64,000 nt of DNA from Blastocatellia bacterium (GCA_003168335.1 PMSM01000011.1:1-64000), one strand, 5' to 3'. Numbered from the stretch's first letter, positions 8,259 through 16,827 are shown. Translations and numbers: made by a program. The notes: a model not told the origin generated them from the sequence alone.

Positions 8259-8993
8259 TCAATTTGGCTCGGTTAACTGGTTAGTTTCTTCAGTGCTGGG
8301 AATTCCCTTAGCATGTCCTTGTAACCATTCTCGAACTTTTGCTACGTCAAATCGGAGACACTTTCGACTGACTTTAATGAAGGGTATGGCGTTTCGTCGA
8401 ACGAGGCTATAGACGTATGTTCTTGCACGAGCGATACTCTGTGCAGTTGAAGTATCGTAGCCTAACAACCGGGCAATTTCTAATGCATCTACAAGTTTCG
8501 CTGGTGGGTCTGTCGGCTCGCTGATTACCCTGGTCGGGTCCGGCAATTTATTTTCGATTTGCTCATTGGTTGTGCGATCGACAGCTAAGAATTGAGAACT
8601 AACGGAACCAATAATAGCAATTAGACCTGTTAGATCTGATATCCTGGGCGCTCCGTGACTGCTTACTTCGAGTTCGAGCGGACTTCGCGTGAGCATAGGC
8701 CGGAGTGACCGCAGAGATGAATACAAGCTTAGAAGCTGGCCTTCGAGGGCAGGATCTTCAAGACCGGTTTGAACTAAGTCACTTAGGCCATCAGATGGTC
8801 TGCGAGCAGCGTTTACCGGTCTTTCAAGTGTGCCGAGATCGCGTTTGGTCTCGACATCCCGCGCATACTTCTGTGCGTCTGTTTTAAGTCCGCGGATAAC
8901 CTTGTTGTGACGGAGCATTCTGCCTTCGGCCGTGCGCCCAATGAAGACCCTAACTAACCATTTGCCTTTGCCATAGGGTTTGATTTCAGCCAT
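8259..8993 (-). CDS. Chimeric integrase N-terminus joined to excisionase-like HTH protein
   Basis: This 244-residue frame has two ends that match two different genes of the integration module at 24-25.6 kb. Residues 1-58 (MAEIKPYGKGKWLVRVF to KRDLGTLERP) align with the N-terminal domain of the tyrosine integrase at 23969-25105. The last 80 or so residues (LVDALEIARLLGYDTSTAQS, ARTYVYSLVRRNAIPFIKVS, KCLRFDVAKVREWL) align with the DNA-binding protein at 25163-25504. The middle 100 residues match neither. The integrase catalytic domain is absent. It may be a deletion product of an integrated element, or a genuine fused directionality factor. The start ATG has an AGGAGG-like site upstream. A tRNA-Lys 3' fragment lies 250 bases beyond its start. 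Confidence 0.6.
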   Translation of the reverse strand: MAEIKPYGKGKWLVRVFIGRTAEGRMLRHNKVIRGLKTDAQKYARDVETKRDLGTLERPVNAARRPSDGLSDLVQTGLEDPALEGQLLSLYSSLRSLRPMLTRSPLELEVSSHGAPRISDLTGLIAIIGSVSSQFLAVDRTTNEQIENKLPDPTRVISEPTDPPAKLVDALEIARLLGYDTSTAQSIARARTYVYSLVRRNAIPFIKVSRKCLRFDVAKVREWLQGHAKGIPSTEETNQLTEPN

Positions 8994-9130
8994 CTCTTTT
9001 TAATCCTCCTAACGTTGTGTTTGAGTGGTCGCGCAGCTGATAAGGGAGCATTCCGGTTACTCGCCGGCACTAAATCTTTTAGCACAAATTGTGCCAACCG
9101 CGCCGTTTTGGGTTTTATTAGGTGAAGAGA

Positions 9131-9166
9131 AGTAGTGACACTAGGAAAGGAAAAGTAGTGACACTA
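9131..9166. repeat. Two direct 13-bp repeats upstream of the integrase chimera
   Basis: AGTAGTGACACTA occurs at 9131-9143 and 9154-9166, a 23-base period, followed by the small palindrome TAGTGCCACTA. A further palindrome GCACAAATTGTGC sits near 9081. Lying upstream of a recombination gene, these are plausible operator or excisionase sites; no function is shown. Confidence 0.5.
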
Positions 9167-9243
9167 TAGTGCCACTAGCCGTTTGTTTTGATTGAGGGAG
9201 TGGCTGGCGGTTGCCTGTAAACTATTGAGTTAATTAGTATTAA

Positions 9244-9290
9244 TGGTGAGCCGAGCAGGGCTCGAACCTGCGACCCGCTGATTAAGAGTC
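9244..9290 (-). other. 3' fragment of a tRNA-Lys(CTT) gene, probable attachment-site half
   Basis: On the minus strand this reads from the anticodon loop (GACTCTTAATC) through an intact T arm (GGTTCGAGCC-type) to the acceptor end and CCA. The 5' half is absent: upstream bases form no D arm and cannot complete the anticodon stem. Tyrosine integrases commonly recreate the 3' part of the target tRNA at one end of the element, and an integrase remnant is 250 bases away. The rest of the 8994-9604 gap holds the direct repeats at 9131-9166 and no credible gene. Confidence 0.7.
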
Positions 9291-9604
9291 CTTTTTCAGT
9301 AGTCCCCTGCAGTCCGGCGCACTCCGGTACGGACGAAATAGCTCAAGTTATGAGGAAGAAGTGACTATGTTGTCCCGGATAGTTGGGGGCCATCAGGGTG
9401 TTCCCGCGAAGTTGGCCCACTAGTGGCCCACCAAAATGGTGTTGTTTGTTTATAGGGAATTGGTTGGGCTAGGTTCTTCATTGGGGATTTATACATATGC
9501 AGGAAAAGAGTTTTCTTCCAACAGAAGTGGCGAGAAAACGAAGGAAGAAAGACAAGGAAATAGAAAAGCAAAAACAAATACTCAGAACCAATATTAGTTT
9601 GGCC

Positions 9605-10051
9605 TTATACTATTGCTATGTCGAGAGCCGCTAACGCTCGCTTCGCTTCCCACTCTGGCGTTACTTGCGGCTGGATGTCTTCGCCTTCTGTTTGCGCCAG
9701 CACGAACAATCGTGCTTTGTGAACAAAGCTGGTGAATGTGCCTTCGCCGTTTGATTCGTCGTTGTCTGACTCTTCGCCGCGTCGTTTGCGCGAAATCGGC
9801 ATGCACAGTGTCAATGCTCGCTCACCGCGTTTGACGTATCGGCCAAGTGCCTGCCATTTCGGAAACGTGTTAATTGGTCCAGGCTGCAACCCGCGCATGT
9901 AACACTGAACCAGCGCGAGCAGTTGATTGCCTATGCTGTACGAGTGAAAGTTTGAATATGCCTTCATGATCAGTCCGGGCTTGTTCACTGCTTCAGCGAG
10001 TAGCGCTGACCACTTCGGAATGTCTGCTGATTGTCTGTTCTGTCTCTCCAT
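9605..10051 (-). CDS. Truncated ArdC-like antirestriction/ssDNA-binding protein
   Basis: This 148-residue product corresponds to the N-terminal ssDNA-binding domain of ArdC-type proteins: DIPKWSALLAEAVNKPG, YSIGNQLLALVQCYMRG, and PINTFPKWQALGRYVKRGE. Full ArdC is about twice as long and has a C-terminal metalloprotease-like domain that is missing here. The start at 10051 (MERQNRQ) is chosen because GAAGGAG lies upstream and the paralogue at 15353 begins at the same place. ArdC proteins protect incoming conjugative DNA from restriction. A second truncated copy at 15075-15353 shares both coding and upstream sequence. It may still fold as the DNA-binding domain alone. Confidence 0.75.
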   Translation of the reverse strand: MERQNRQSADIPKWSALLAEAVNKPGLIMKAYSNFHSYSIGNQLLALVQCYMRGLQPGPINTFPKWQALGRYVKRGERALTLCMPISRKRRGEESDNDESNGEGTFTSFVHKARLFVLAQTEGEDIQPQVTPEWEAKRALAALDIAIV

Positions 10052-10230
10052 CGTCGTGTCTCCTTCTTTGATTTGTGCTTTTGAAAGGGGACCTTCCCCC
10101 TCGTAGCGACTGAAGGAACACGACTGAGCGCCCACTCCGCACACCGCAGGGCGAAACGGAGAGGAGCACTCGAAGCGCAGCGTAGAGTTGTGCGGATGGG
10201 CTGTCGTGAGACGATGTAAGCGAGAGGGGG
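9794..10230. repeat. Long direct repeat, copy A
   Basis: About 435 bases here, covering the first 86 codons of the truncated ardC and about 180 bases upstream, are strongly similar to 15096-15535 in the same orientation, at a constant offset of 5302 up to the gene start. Shared blocks include CCCTCGTAGCGACTGAAGGA and GCGCCCACTCCGCACACCGC. Recombination between the copies would remove the DUF3604-PpiC-HupE cluster. Confidence 0.85.
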
Positions 10231-10306
10231 GACTAAACTAGATTTCTCTCGTCGTCGTCGGCTGCTGGAATGGAGCGCAATGCAATTGAAGGGGAATGTT
10301 ATTGAA

Positions 10307-10330
10307 CTAGGGTGCGCGTCAGCGCCCTAG
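10307..10330. other. Hairpin in the 10231-10467 gap
   Basis: CTAGGGTGC and GCGCCCTAG form a 9-bp stem (one G-T pair) with a 6-base loop. There is no T tract. It may be a transcript-end structure or an element boundary. Confidence 0.35.
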
Positions 10331-10467
10331 GCAAACTGTAAGTTTTGACAGGCCACACGGGGCGTCTATTATGTCAAGATGTAAGATTCACGGCAGCTGC
10401 GGTTCGATAGGAATCGGACGCAATCCAAAGAACTTAACTGGCGACTAACTAGAAAGAATGGATATTT

Positions 10468-12810
10468 ATGAAACGAAATGGAATGATCGCGGTGCTGGGC
10501 ATCAGCCTGGCGGTTGTTTTCGGAACGGTGGTGATCCGCGCGGAAAAGGCCCGCACAATTCAGCAGGCTCAGGCCAAACAGGCTGCAGCGGCTCCCGCTG
10601 CTAAAAGCGTCAAGCCCGAGCCTGTGCCGCAGGCGGTCCCGAGTAATCCGGATCGCGACTGCTTCTTTGGGCAGACGCATTCGCATACGAGTTGGTCGGT
10701 TGATGCCTACCTTATCGGCAATCACATCACGACGCCGGAGGACGCCTACAAGTATTCGATGGGTTTGCCCGTCAAGCACCCCGCCGGCTTCGATGTTCAG
10801 TTGAAAGGCCGCCCGCTCGACTTTCAGGGAGTGACCGACCACTCGGAGTATGCTGGCGTAATCGCGATCGCCAATGACCCCACCTCCGAGCTAAGCAAGC
10901 AGCCGATAGCCCAAAGGCTGAAGGCTAATACCCCTGCGGAGTTTAACGCTGTCTTCCAGTGGATCGCCGGCAGCCTGGCGAAACGCGAGCCGATCAAAGA
11001 GCTTTTGGATCCGGCGGTCGCGGGCAGCATCTGGAAGAAAAATAACGAGATGGCCGACAAGTATTACAAACCCGGCAAGTTTACGACCTTTGCCGCATAT
11101 GAATGGACCGCGGCGCCGAACTTTCAAAACATGCACCGCAACGTATTCTTCAGGGACTCAAAGAAGGTGCCCGTATTGCCCTACACGGCTATTGATTCTG
11201 TGAATCCGGAGGACCTTTGGAACTGGATGGACGGCCAGCGAAAGGCGGGCAATGAATTATTGGCGATCTCGCATAACGCGAACCTGAGTAACGGCATCAT
11301 GTTTCCTCTCGATGTTGACAGCAAGGGCCGGCCCATCGATGCGGCCTGGGCACAGGAGCGCATAAACAACGAACCCCTGACGGAGATCCAGCAGATCAAG
11401 GGGGCTTCGGAGACAAATCCGGGCCTGTCGCCCAACGACGAATTTGCAAACTTTGAGATCATGAACTTTTTGATCGGAGTTCCTGACAGCACCTCAAAAC
11501 TCAATGGCAGCTACATCCGCGAGGCCTACGAAAATGGTCTCGCAATGCAGGTGCAGCGCGGCTACAACCCGTACAAGATGGGCGTGGTCGGAGCCAGCGA
11601 TTCGCACAACACGGTCGTCGCGTATTCGCAAGCGGACAATTTCGGCGCTCACGGCATGACCGATCAGGGCCCGAAGGAGAGGCTTGCAGGCAAGGTCGAG
11701 TCCGGGATGGAAATCCTAAAGACCGGTGTTTCTGCTCTAGGTGGAGTCTGGGCTGAGTCGAACACGCGCGAATCGATATTTGACGCGATGAAGCGCAAAG
11801 AGGTGTTCGGCACGAGTGGTGTGCGCATCAAGGTGCGGCTATTCGGCGGCTGGGATTTCAAGGAAAGTATCCTAAACGATAAAAACTGGGTAAAGGCCGG
11901 ATACAAGAACGGTGTGCCTATGGGAGCAGATTTACCCGCCAAAAAAGGCGATGCCCCGTCATTCATCGTTTGGGCCACAAAGGATCCGGAAGACGGTAAT
12001 CTTGACCGTATCCAGATCGTTAAAGGATGGACCAAAGATGGACAGATATTTGAGAAAGTCTTTGACGTAGCATGGTCCGGCGATCGAAAGCCTGATCCAA
12101 CCACAGGGAAGGTTCCCGCCGTCGGCAACACGGTCGATATCAAGACTGCTACGTACAAAAACACCATCGGCGCCGTCGAGTTAAAGAAGGTCTGGAAGGA
12201 TCCGGAATTCGATCCGAGTTTGCACGCCTTCTATTACGTTCGAGTTCTGCAAATACCGACTCCGCGCTGGAGCACTTACGACGCAGCAAAGCTGGGAGTG
12301 GCCCCGCCGGATCGTGTCCCGGCCACCGAACAGCAGCGAGCATGGACTTCGCCGATCTGGTACGCGCCGAGCAAGTCCGCAGAGATCAAGAGCGATAAAG
12401 GAACTACGGTTACGGAACTGAACCAGAATGGAGCGGCCCCACTTAGTGACGTAGAACTAAAGGATTTGGTTGTTGGCAAAACTCTGGCGGTGCGAAATAC
12501 CGTGACAGGTGAGCGTTTTGAAATGGTCTTTGGCCAGGATGGAAGCCGGACCATTCAAAGCGTCGACAAGAAACGAGGAAGCCTCGATCAAATAGGTGCG
12601 CTCTTGCCTGAAGCCGAGACAATTCCTGCTCAATATGCGATCACGAGTGGCCGCGTCTCGACGAGCATAGGAGGACTTCCATTTGATCTCGCTGTTTTTA
12701 AGTCGGGCAACAAGTACGTCGCCGCCCGATCAGGTGAATTCGGATTTGCCAACTATGAGGTGGCGGCTGTGAATCCGCGAATTGGACCTACCTCAGTGGC
12801 GAGGCGGTAG
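10468..12810 (+). CDS. DUF3604-family exported protein
   Basis: This 780-residue protein begins with a signal peptide (MKRNGMIAVLGISLAVVFGT). It shows PHP-like metal-ligand patches typical of DUF3604: FGQTHSHTSWS near residue 68, GVTDHSEYAG near 125, and GASDSHNT near 378. These suggest a metal-dependent hydrolase acting in the periplasm, but no substrate is established for the family to my knowledge. The C-terminal part (VWKDPEFDPSLHAFYYVRVLQ and IPTPRWSTYDA) is also characteristic. The last 100 residues look like a separate beta-rich extension. It is followed by a strong terminator and then PpiC and HupE genes on the same strand; I recall these three families occurring together in other genomes, which supports a shared role. 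Confidence 0.85.
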   Translation: MKRNGMIAVLGISLAVVFGTVVIRAEKARTIQQAQAKQAAAAPAAKSVKPEPVPQAVPSNPDRDCFFGQTHSHTSWSVDAYLIGNHITTPEDAYKYSMGLPVKHPAGFDVQLKGRPLDFQGVTDHSEYAGVIAIANDPTSELSKQPIAQRLKANTPAEFNAVFQWIAGSLAKREPIKELLDPAVAGSIWKKNNEMADKYYKPGKFTTFAAYEWTAAPNFQNMHRNVFFRDSKKVPVLPYTAIDSVNPEDLWNWMDGQRKAGNELLAISHNANLSNGIMFPLDVDSKGRPIDAAWAQERINNEPLTEIQQIKGASETNPGLSPNDEFANFEIMNFLIGVPDSTSKLNGSYIREAYENGLAMQVQRGYNPYKMGVVGASDSHNTVVAYSQADNFGAHGMTDQGPKERLAGKVESGMEILKTGVSALGGVWAESNTRESIFDAMKRKEVFGTSGVRIKVRLFGGWDFKESILNDKNWVKAGYKNGVPMGADLPAKKGDAPSFIVWATKDPEDGNLDRIQIVKGWTKDGQIFEKVFDVAWSGDRKPDPTTGKVPAVGNTVDIKTATYKNTIGAVELKKVWKDPEFDPSLHAFYYVRVLQIPTPRWSTYDAAKLGVAPPDRVPATEQQRAWTSPIWYAPSKSAEIKSDKGTTVTELNQNGAAPLSDVELKDLVVGKTLAVRNTVTGERFEMVFGQDGSRTIQSVDKKRGSLDQIGALLPEAETIPAQYAITSGRVSTSIGGLPFDLAVFKSGNKYVAARSGEFGFANYEVAAVNPRIGPTSVARR

Positions 12811-12833
12811 AAGTCGGAACCGAAAAGGTTGCT

Positions 12834-12876
12834 GAAAGCGGCCAGGTGCCTACAGCGTCGGGCCGCTTTCATTTTG
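12834..12876 (+). terminator. Strong terminator hairpin between DUF3604 and ppiC-like genes
   Basis: GAAAGCGGCC at 12834-12843 pairs perfectly with GGCCGCTTTC at 12861-12870 and is followed by ATTTTG. It would end or attenuate transcription between the first and second gene of the cluster. Confidence 0.75.
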
Positions 12877-12933
12877 TTTCAACTTGCGCCTCGCGCTCGC
12901 GAGTCTTGAACCAAACTCTTGGGGATTCATCCA

Positions 12934-13845
12934 ATGGAACAAGCTGAAAACATCACTACCCTGATGCCCGAGTACCGGCAGGCCGCTGTCCTGCAACAGG
13001 CCCATCCTTCGCGAGTAAAGCGATGGCTGCATGAACCCCTGTTTCATTTTCTTTTGATCGGCCTCGCTTTGTTCATCGCTTACAGTCTGGTCGCGCCAAA
13101 AGCCCCTCAGACGAGCTCTAATCGCATCGAGTTGACCAAAGACGATCTCAACCAACTGCAGATTAGCTGGTCGGCGCAATGGCAGCGGCCACCGACACCC
13201 GACGAGATGCGAGGCCTAATCGATGAAAAAGTACGACAGGAGATCCTCTTTCGCGAGGGCATGGCTCTCGGCCTCGACCAGGGTGACGAGATTATCAAGC
13301 GGCGAATAGCGCAGAAGATGGACTTTCTCGCTGAAGACGTTTCGACCGTAAGCGCACCTACGTCCGCGGATCTTAAAGCCTGGTTCGAAAAGAACTCGGC
13401 GCGGTTTACGCTGCCCGGTCTCATTACTTTCCGCCATCTCTATTTCTCTCCTGACGTTCGAGGGCAGAAGGCCAGGGACGATGCCGGACGAGCGCTGGAA
13501 AGGCTCTCGAATAGTTCGGCGGTGACCGCAGCTTCAGGTGACCGGTTCATGTTCCAGGATTACTATGCGGATAACTCGCCGGAACAGGTGGCCAAAGTCT
13601 TTGGGGGCCAGTTCGCCGAATCCATCTTCAAACTCAAAGTCGGAGTCTGGCAGGGACCGGTTGAGTCGGGACTTGGCTGGCACGTGGTGCGAATAGAAGC
13701 AATCACACCGGGTCGAGTGCCTGCTTTTGAAGAGGTCGATTCATCACAACTCAAGTCTGAATGGATGTCCGATCAGCGCGCTGAATCGAAGCGTCAGTCA
13801 TTCGAAGCGATGAAGAAAAGGTATGAGGTTGTGTTGCCGAAATGA
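12934..13845 (+). CDS. Membrane-anchored parvulin-type peptidyl-prolyl isomerase
   Basis: This protein of about 303 residues has one N-terminal transmembrane anchor (FHFLLIGLALFIAYSLVAP) and then a periplasmic SurA/PpiC-like body. The chaperone part contains DEMRGLIDEKVRQEILFREGM and the parvulin domain contains TFRHLYFSPD, then GVWQGPVESGLGWHVVRIE. Such proteins help fold or deliver exported proteins. The start at ATG 12934 (MEQAENI) is preferred over the TTG at 12919; the coding potential before it is weak. The HupE-family gene follows after about 58 bases, probably in one transcript. The neighbouring DUF3604 and HupE products are both exported or membrane proteins, so it may assist them. 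Confidence 0.85.
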   Translation: MEQAENITTLMPEYRQAAVLQQAHPSRVKRWLHEPLFHFLLIGLALFIAYSLVAPKAPQTSSNRIELTKDDLNQLQISWSAQWQRPPTPDEMRGLIDEKVRQEILFREGMALGLDQGDEIIKRRIAQKMDFLAEDVSTVSAPTSADLKAWFEKNSARFTLPGLITFRHLYFSPDVRGQKARDDAGRALERLSNSSAVTAASGDRFMFQDYYADNSPEQVAKVFGGQFAESIFKLKVGVWQGPVESGLGWHVVRIEAITPGRVPAFEEVDSSQLKSEWMSDQRAESKRQSFEAMKKRYEVVLPK

Positions 13846-13903
13846 TGTAGGAACGATGAAGGATCGAGATACCACATTAGGAAAAATCGGCGACGGTGAA
13901 TCC

Positions 13904-14935
13904 ATGAGCAAGACATCCACAAGGCGATCTTTTATTTTTCGTCCTTCATTTTTGATCCTGTTGTTCCTGCTCCTCCTTGCCGGGCCCGCCGCCCAGGCTC
14001 ACGAATCACGCCCCGCGTATTTAGAGATCGATCAGATAACGGCCAGCCGCTACCAGGTGATCTGGCACACGCCGGTGAATGCTGGCGCGCGTCTTCAGGT
14101 CGGGTTGAAGTTTCCGGATGACGTGCGGAACGTCACGGAGCCTGCAATTCAGGAACTTCCCGGCTCACTTGTCGAGCGTCGTTTGATCGAAGTCAGCGGT
14201 GGACTGGCCGGCAAGCGCATCGAGCTTATCGGGCTGCCGTTAACGATTACAGACGTTCTGGTGCGCATCAAGAACCTTGAGGGCACTACCCAAACTACGC
14301 GGCTTACACCTTCGGCCCCGTCATTCGTTGTCGAGGCTTCGCCCGGAGTCTCGGAAGTTGCCCGCACCTATACCGTGCTCGGTGTAGAGCACATTCTGAC
14401 CGGTGTTGACCACCTCCTATTCATATTGGCCTTACTCATAATCACACAGGGTGGTTGGAAAATGGTCAAGACGGTTACTGCCTTTACCGTGTCGCATAGC
14501 GTCACGCTCACGGCAGTCACACTCGGCTTTGTGCACGTGCCGACGAAGCCAGTTGAGGCCGTTATCGCCTTGAGCATCGTGTTTGTCGCGGTCGAGATCC
14601 TGCATTGGAAACGCGGCAGAGTGGGCATCGCCGCGAAGGCTCCCTGGGTGGTTGCGTTCGCTTTCGGGCTGATCCATGGATTGGGATTCGCAGGCGGCTT
14701 GAGCGATATAGGGTTGCCGGCCGGACACATCCCGACGGCTCTCTTGTTTTTTAGCCTCGGCGTCGAATCAGGTCACTTCATGTTTATCGGCGCGGTGCTC
14801 GCATTAATCGCTTTAGTAGCGCGCGCGCGCCGCCGAATCAACATTCCCGTGCCGAGTTGGGCCCAGTTCGTGCCGCCCTATGCTATTGGCGGTATAGCGA
14901 TGTTCTGGGTCATTCAACGCATTGCGGCCTTTTGA
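13904..14935 (+). CDS. HupE/UreJ-family membrane protein
   Basis: This protein of about 343 residues has a signal peptide (ATG 13904, hydrophobic FLILLFLLLLAGPAAQA), a periplasmic beta-rich domain of about 150 residues, and a C-terminal HupE/UreJ domain of six to seven helices. The family hallmark GVEHILTGVDHLLFILAL is clear, followed by TVSHSVTLTAVTLG and FGLIHGLGFAGGL, all with conserved His and Asp. HupE/UreJ proteins are thought to move nickel or cobalt; for this extended form the substrate is unknown. An ATG at 13856 would add 16 residues before the signal peptide and is less likely. The gene lies downstream of the PpiC-like gene in the same orientation. Confidence 0.87.
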   Translation: MSKTSTRRSFIFRPSFLILLFLLLLAGPAAQAHESRPAYLEIDQITASRYQVIWHTPVNAGARLQVGLKFPDDVRNVTEPAIQELPGSLVERRLIEVSGGLAGKRIELIGLPLTITDVLVRIKNLEGTTQTTRLTPSAPSFVVEASPGVSEVARTYTVLGVEHILTGVDHLLFILALLIITQGGWKMVKTVTAFTVSHSVTLTAVTLGFVHVPTKPVEAVIALSIVFVAVEILHWKRGRVGIAAKAPWVVAFAFGLIHGLGFAGGLSDIGLPAGHIPTALLFFSLGVESGHFMFIGAVLALIALVARARRRINIPVPSWAQFVPPYAIGGIAMFWVIQRIAAF

Positions 14936-15055
14936 ACCAATCCGCGATCCAACGCCGTTCTGGCTCTGATCACGTGGGCTAATGCGCGCGCCAGTTGTGT
15001 GAGTTGAAGAGCGCCATAGCCCCCACACGTAGGCCATGTGGTACACCGTCTGGGA

Positions 15056-15086
15056 TAATTCGCAGGCGTTCTTTTCATTTTGTACG
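15056..15086. repeat. Dispersed 31-bp repeat, copy 1
   Basis: This stretch matches 22411-22441 at 27 of 31 positions in the same orientation; the shared core ends in ATTTTGTACG. Here it cuts off the end of the truncated ardC homology; at the other site it lies just before a toxin-antitoxin operator. It is probably the end of a mobile element. The 14936-15055 stretch to its left shows no recognisable gene. Confidence 0.5.
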
Positions 15087-15353
15087 CATGTCGGTTAATG
15101 GCATGCAAAGCGTCAAAGCCTTTTCGCCGCGTTTGACGACTCGGCCTAACGTCTGCCACTTCGGAAACGTATTGATTGGCCCTGGCTGTATTCCGCGCAA
15201 TTGGCATTGAATGAGCGCGAGGATTTGGTTTCCTACGCTGTAATTCCAAAACGCGCTATATGCCTTCATGATCAAGCCTGGCTTGTTCACTGCTTCAACG
15301 AGTAGTGCTGACCACTTCGGAATGTCTGCGGATGTTCTTCTCTGTCTCTCCAT
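15075..15353 (-). CDS. Truncated ArdC-like protein, second copy
   Basis: This 92-residue product is closely similar to the first 86 residues of the protein at 9605-10051 (DIPKWSALLVEAVNKPG, YSVGNQILALIQCQLRG, NTFPKWQTLGRVVKRGE), then diverges to a short tail LTDMRTK and stop. The homology ends where the dispersed repeat at 15056-15086 begins, so the gene was probably cut by that element. Starts at 15353 and 15359 are both possible; 15353 matches the paralogue. It is only a partial ssDNA-binding domain and probably non-functional. Confidence 0.65.
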   Translation of the reverse strand: MERQRRTSADIPKWSALLVEAVNKPGLIMKAYSAFWNYSVGNQILALIQCQLRGIQPGPINTFPKWQTLGRVVKRGEKALTLCMPLTDMRTK

Positions 15354-15535
15354 TGTCATGTCTCCTTCTTTTGGTTTTGTGCTTTTGAAAGGGTGTTTCC
15401 CCCTCGTAGCGACTGAAGGAACACGACTGAGCGCCCACTCCGCACACCGCAGGGCGGAACGCAGTGGAGCACTCGAAGAGAAACGAAGAGTTGTGCGGAT
15501 GGGCTGTCGTTTACGATGAAGCGCAGAGGGGGAAA
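15096..15535. repeat. Long direct repeat, copy B
   Basis: This is the partner of 9794-10230 in the same orientation. It covers ardC codons 1-86 and about 180 bases upstream, including AACACGACTGAGCGCCCACT. The two copies bracket the 10.2-15.1 kb cargo. Confidence 0.85.
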
Positions 15536-15570
15536 TCTAATTGAAACAAACTCTGCTGTGAGTTCTAGAG

Positions 15571-15622
15571 GAGAATGCGAATATACAAAAGAGGATGCGA
15601 ACGATTACAGAAGAGGATGCGA
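15571..15622 (+). repeat. Array of three GAGGATGCGAA-type repeats (left)
   Basis: Sites GAGAATGCGAA, GAGGATGCGAA and GAGGATGCGAC start near 15571, 15591 and 15613, about 20-22 bases apart. The same motif in the opposite orientation forms the array at 16873-16985. Closely spaced copies of about 20 bp are typical of transposase-binding ends (Tn7-like or IS21-like), but no such transposase is present. Confidence 0.6.
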
Positions 15623-15740
15623 CTGAGGGTAGGTGCTGACGATGTGGAACTATTTTAGATTGGTGTCTTGACGAGTCTTGGCGGCTTGGTTCGCCTCCGA
15701 TTGGGGATGAGGCAAAATGCTGCTTGAGGTGCAGATAGTC

Positions 15741-16562
15741 TTATGACGGGAAGATTGCGCCCAAAATCATGGGATCATCCATTACAGGTTGTCTCTCCAG
15801 ACGTTCTCCACGATGACGCTCACGGGGCGCGGTTTCAATGTCCGCGACAACCAGGTCGGCCCTGAGGCGGTGCCCTGACCAGAGCACCATTCCATCCGCG
15901 TTCACGATACCGGATGACCCGTAGGAGAGGAGGTCAGGAGTGCGACCCGCGACATCGGCCCGGATGACCCACATGCTGTTTTCGACCGCGGTCGCGATGT
16001 CAACATTCCTGGCCTCAGAGGCAAGATCCCAATGCGCCCTTGTCAAAGGAAGCGCGTTGTTTGTGGGGACAAACAGGGCCATTGCGCCTTGAGCTGCCAT
16101 GAATCGCGCGAGCTCGGGATAGTTGGAATCGTTGCAAATGACTACACCGAATGTCAGCTCTCCCACCTGGAAGATGGGAACCTCGCGACCAGCCTCATAA
16201 ACGGAACGGTTGATGGCCGGATGCAGCTTGCGATAGACACCGGCGACCGATCCCTTATGAAACACTGCGGCGGAATTGTAGAGTCGACCCGGCCGGTCAA
16301 TTTCCGTAAACCCTAAAATCGTCGTGACGGTATCACTCGCAAGCGGTGCAAGGACCATGTTCAAGCGACCGTCTTCTACGTCGATTGCGATAGCAGTGGG
16401 CTGAGTTGCATGGTCGGCGAGGCCTCCGAGTACGCCCTCTGGGCAACAGAGAATTTCCACGCCTGCCGACTCGCACCATTCAACTTGGTCGCGAATCAGA
16501 GCGAGCGCCTCGACCATCGAGCCACACGCCGAAAGGGGAGCTTGGTACGCGGCAACCTTCAC
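15741..16562 (-). CDS. Carbon-nitrogen hydrolase (nitrilase superfamily)
   Basis: This 273-residue cytoplasmic enzyme has the complete nitrilase-superfamily Glu-Lys-Cys triad: E42 in CPEGVLGG, K112 in YRKLHP, and C143 in GVVICNDSNYPE. It would hydrolyse a C-N bond of an amide or related substrate through a Cys thioester; the substrate cannot be read from sequence. The core is intact (NSAAVFHKG, ATAVENSMWVIRADVAG) and length is normal for the superfamily. The reading frame starts at ATG 16562. It sits between inverted repeat arrays, beside the remains of a dioxygenase gene, suggesting the segment arrived with a mobile element. Confidence 0.9.
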   Translation of the reverse strand: MKVAAYQAPLSACGSMVEALALIRDQVEWCESAGVEILCCPEGVLGGLADHATQPTAIAIDVEDGRLNMVLAPLASDTVTTILGFTEIDRPGRLYNSAAVFHKGSVAGVYRKLHPAINRSVYEAGREVPIFQVGELTFGVVICNDSNYPELARFMAAQGAMALFVPTNNALPLTRAHWDLASEARNVDIATAVENSMWVIRADVAGRTPDLLSYGSSGIVNADGMVLWSGHRLRADLVVADIETAPRERHRGERLERQPVMDDPMILGAIFPS

Positions 16563-16617
16563 AAGCGGTCATTCCAAAGAGTATTAAATATGGCTAACGT
16601 CCCCTCTTGAGCGCCGG

Positions 16618-16827
16618 TTAGAGAACCAGAAGATACTTTGCCAACGCACCAATGCGTGCAAGCGTCTCTGGACGCAGACGTGCCTGCAGATTAATCCCGG
16701 ACTCGGCATCACGGCGGATATACGCGGCCTGAATTGAACGCAGAGGCTCACTGGTCTGGTTGGCCGTGTGTCCATGCCAGACAGATCCCTTGTAGACAAT
16801 GACTGAGCCGGCCAGGCCCCGTCAACT
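16618..16827 (-). pseudogene. C-terminal remnant of a phytanoyl-CoA-dioxygenase-like gene
   Basis: An open minus-strand frame without start encodes about 68 residues: LAGSVIVYKGSVWHGHTANQ, then SIQAAYIRRDAESGINLQ, ending in KYLLVL and TAA at 16618-16620. The VWHGHTAN part is the distal iron-binding His region of PhyH-type Fe(II)/2-oxoglutarate dioxygenases. A TGA closes the frame on its 5' side and the repeat array at 16873 begins shortly after, so the N-terminal part was removed. An overlapping frame at 16584-16838 is a shadow of this one. Confidence 0.6.

Noticed and set aside
9244-9290. Complete tRNA gene
   Set aside because: Only the 3' half can be built; there is no D arm or 5' acceptor strand.
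12919-12933. Upstream TTG start of the PpiC-like gene
   Set aside because: ATG 12934 has better context and the extra residues are not conserved-looking.
10468-14935. Hydrogenase or urease accessory operon suggested by the HupE/UreJ name
   Set aside because: No hydrogenase, urease or nickel-chaperone genes are near; the neighbours are DUF3604 and PpiC.
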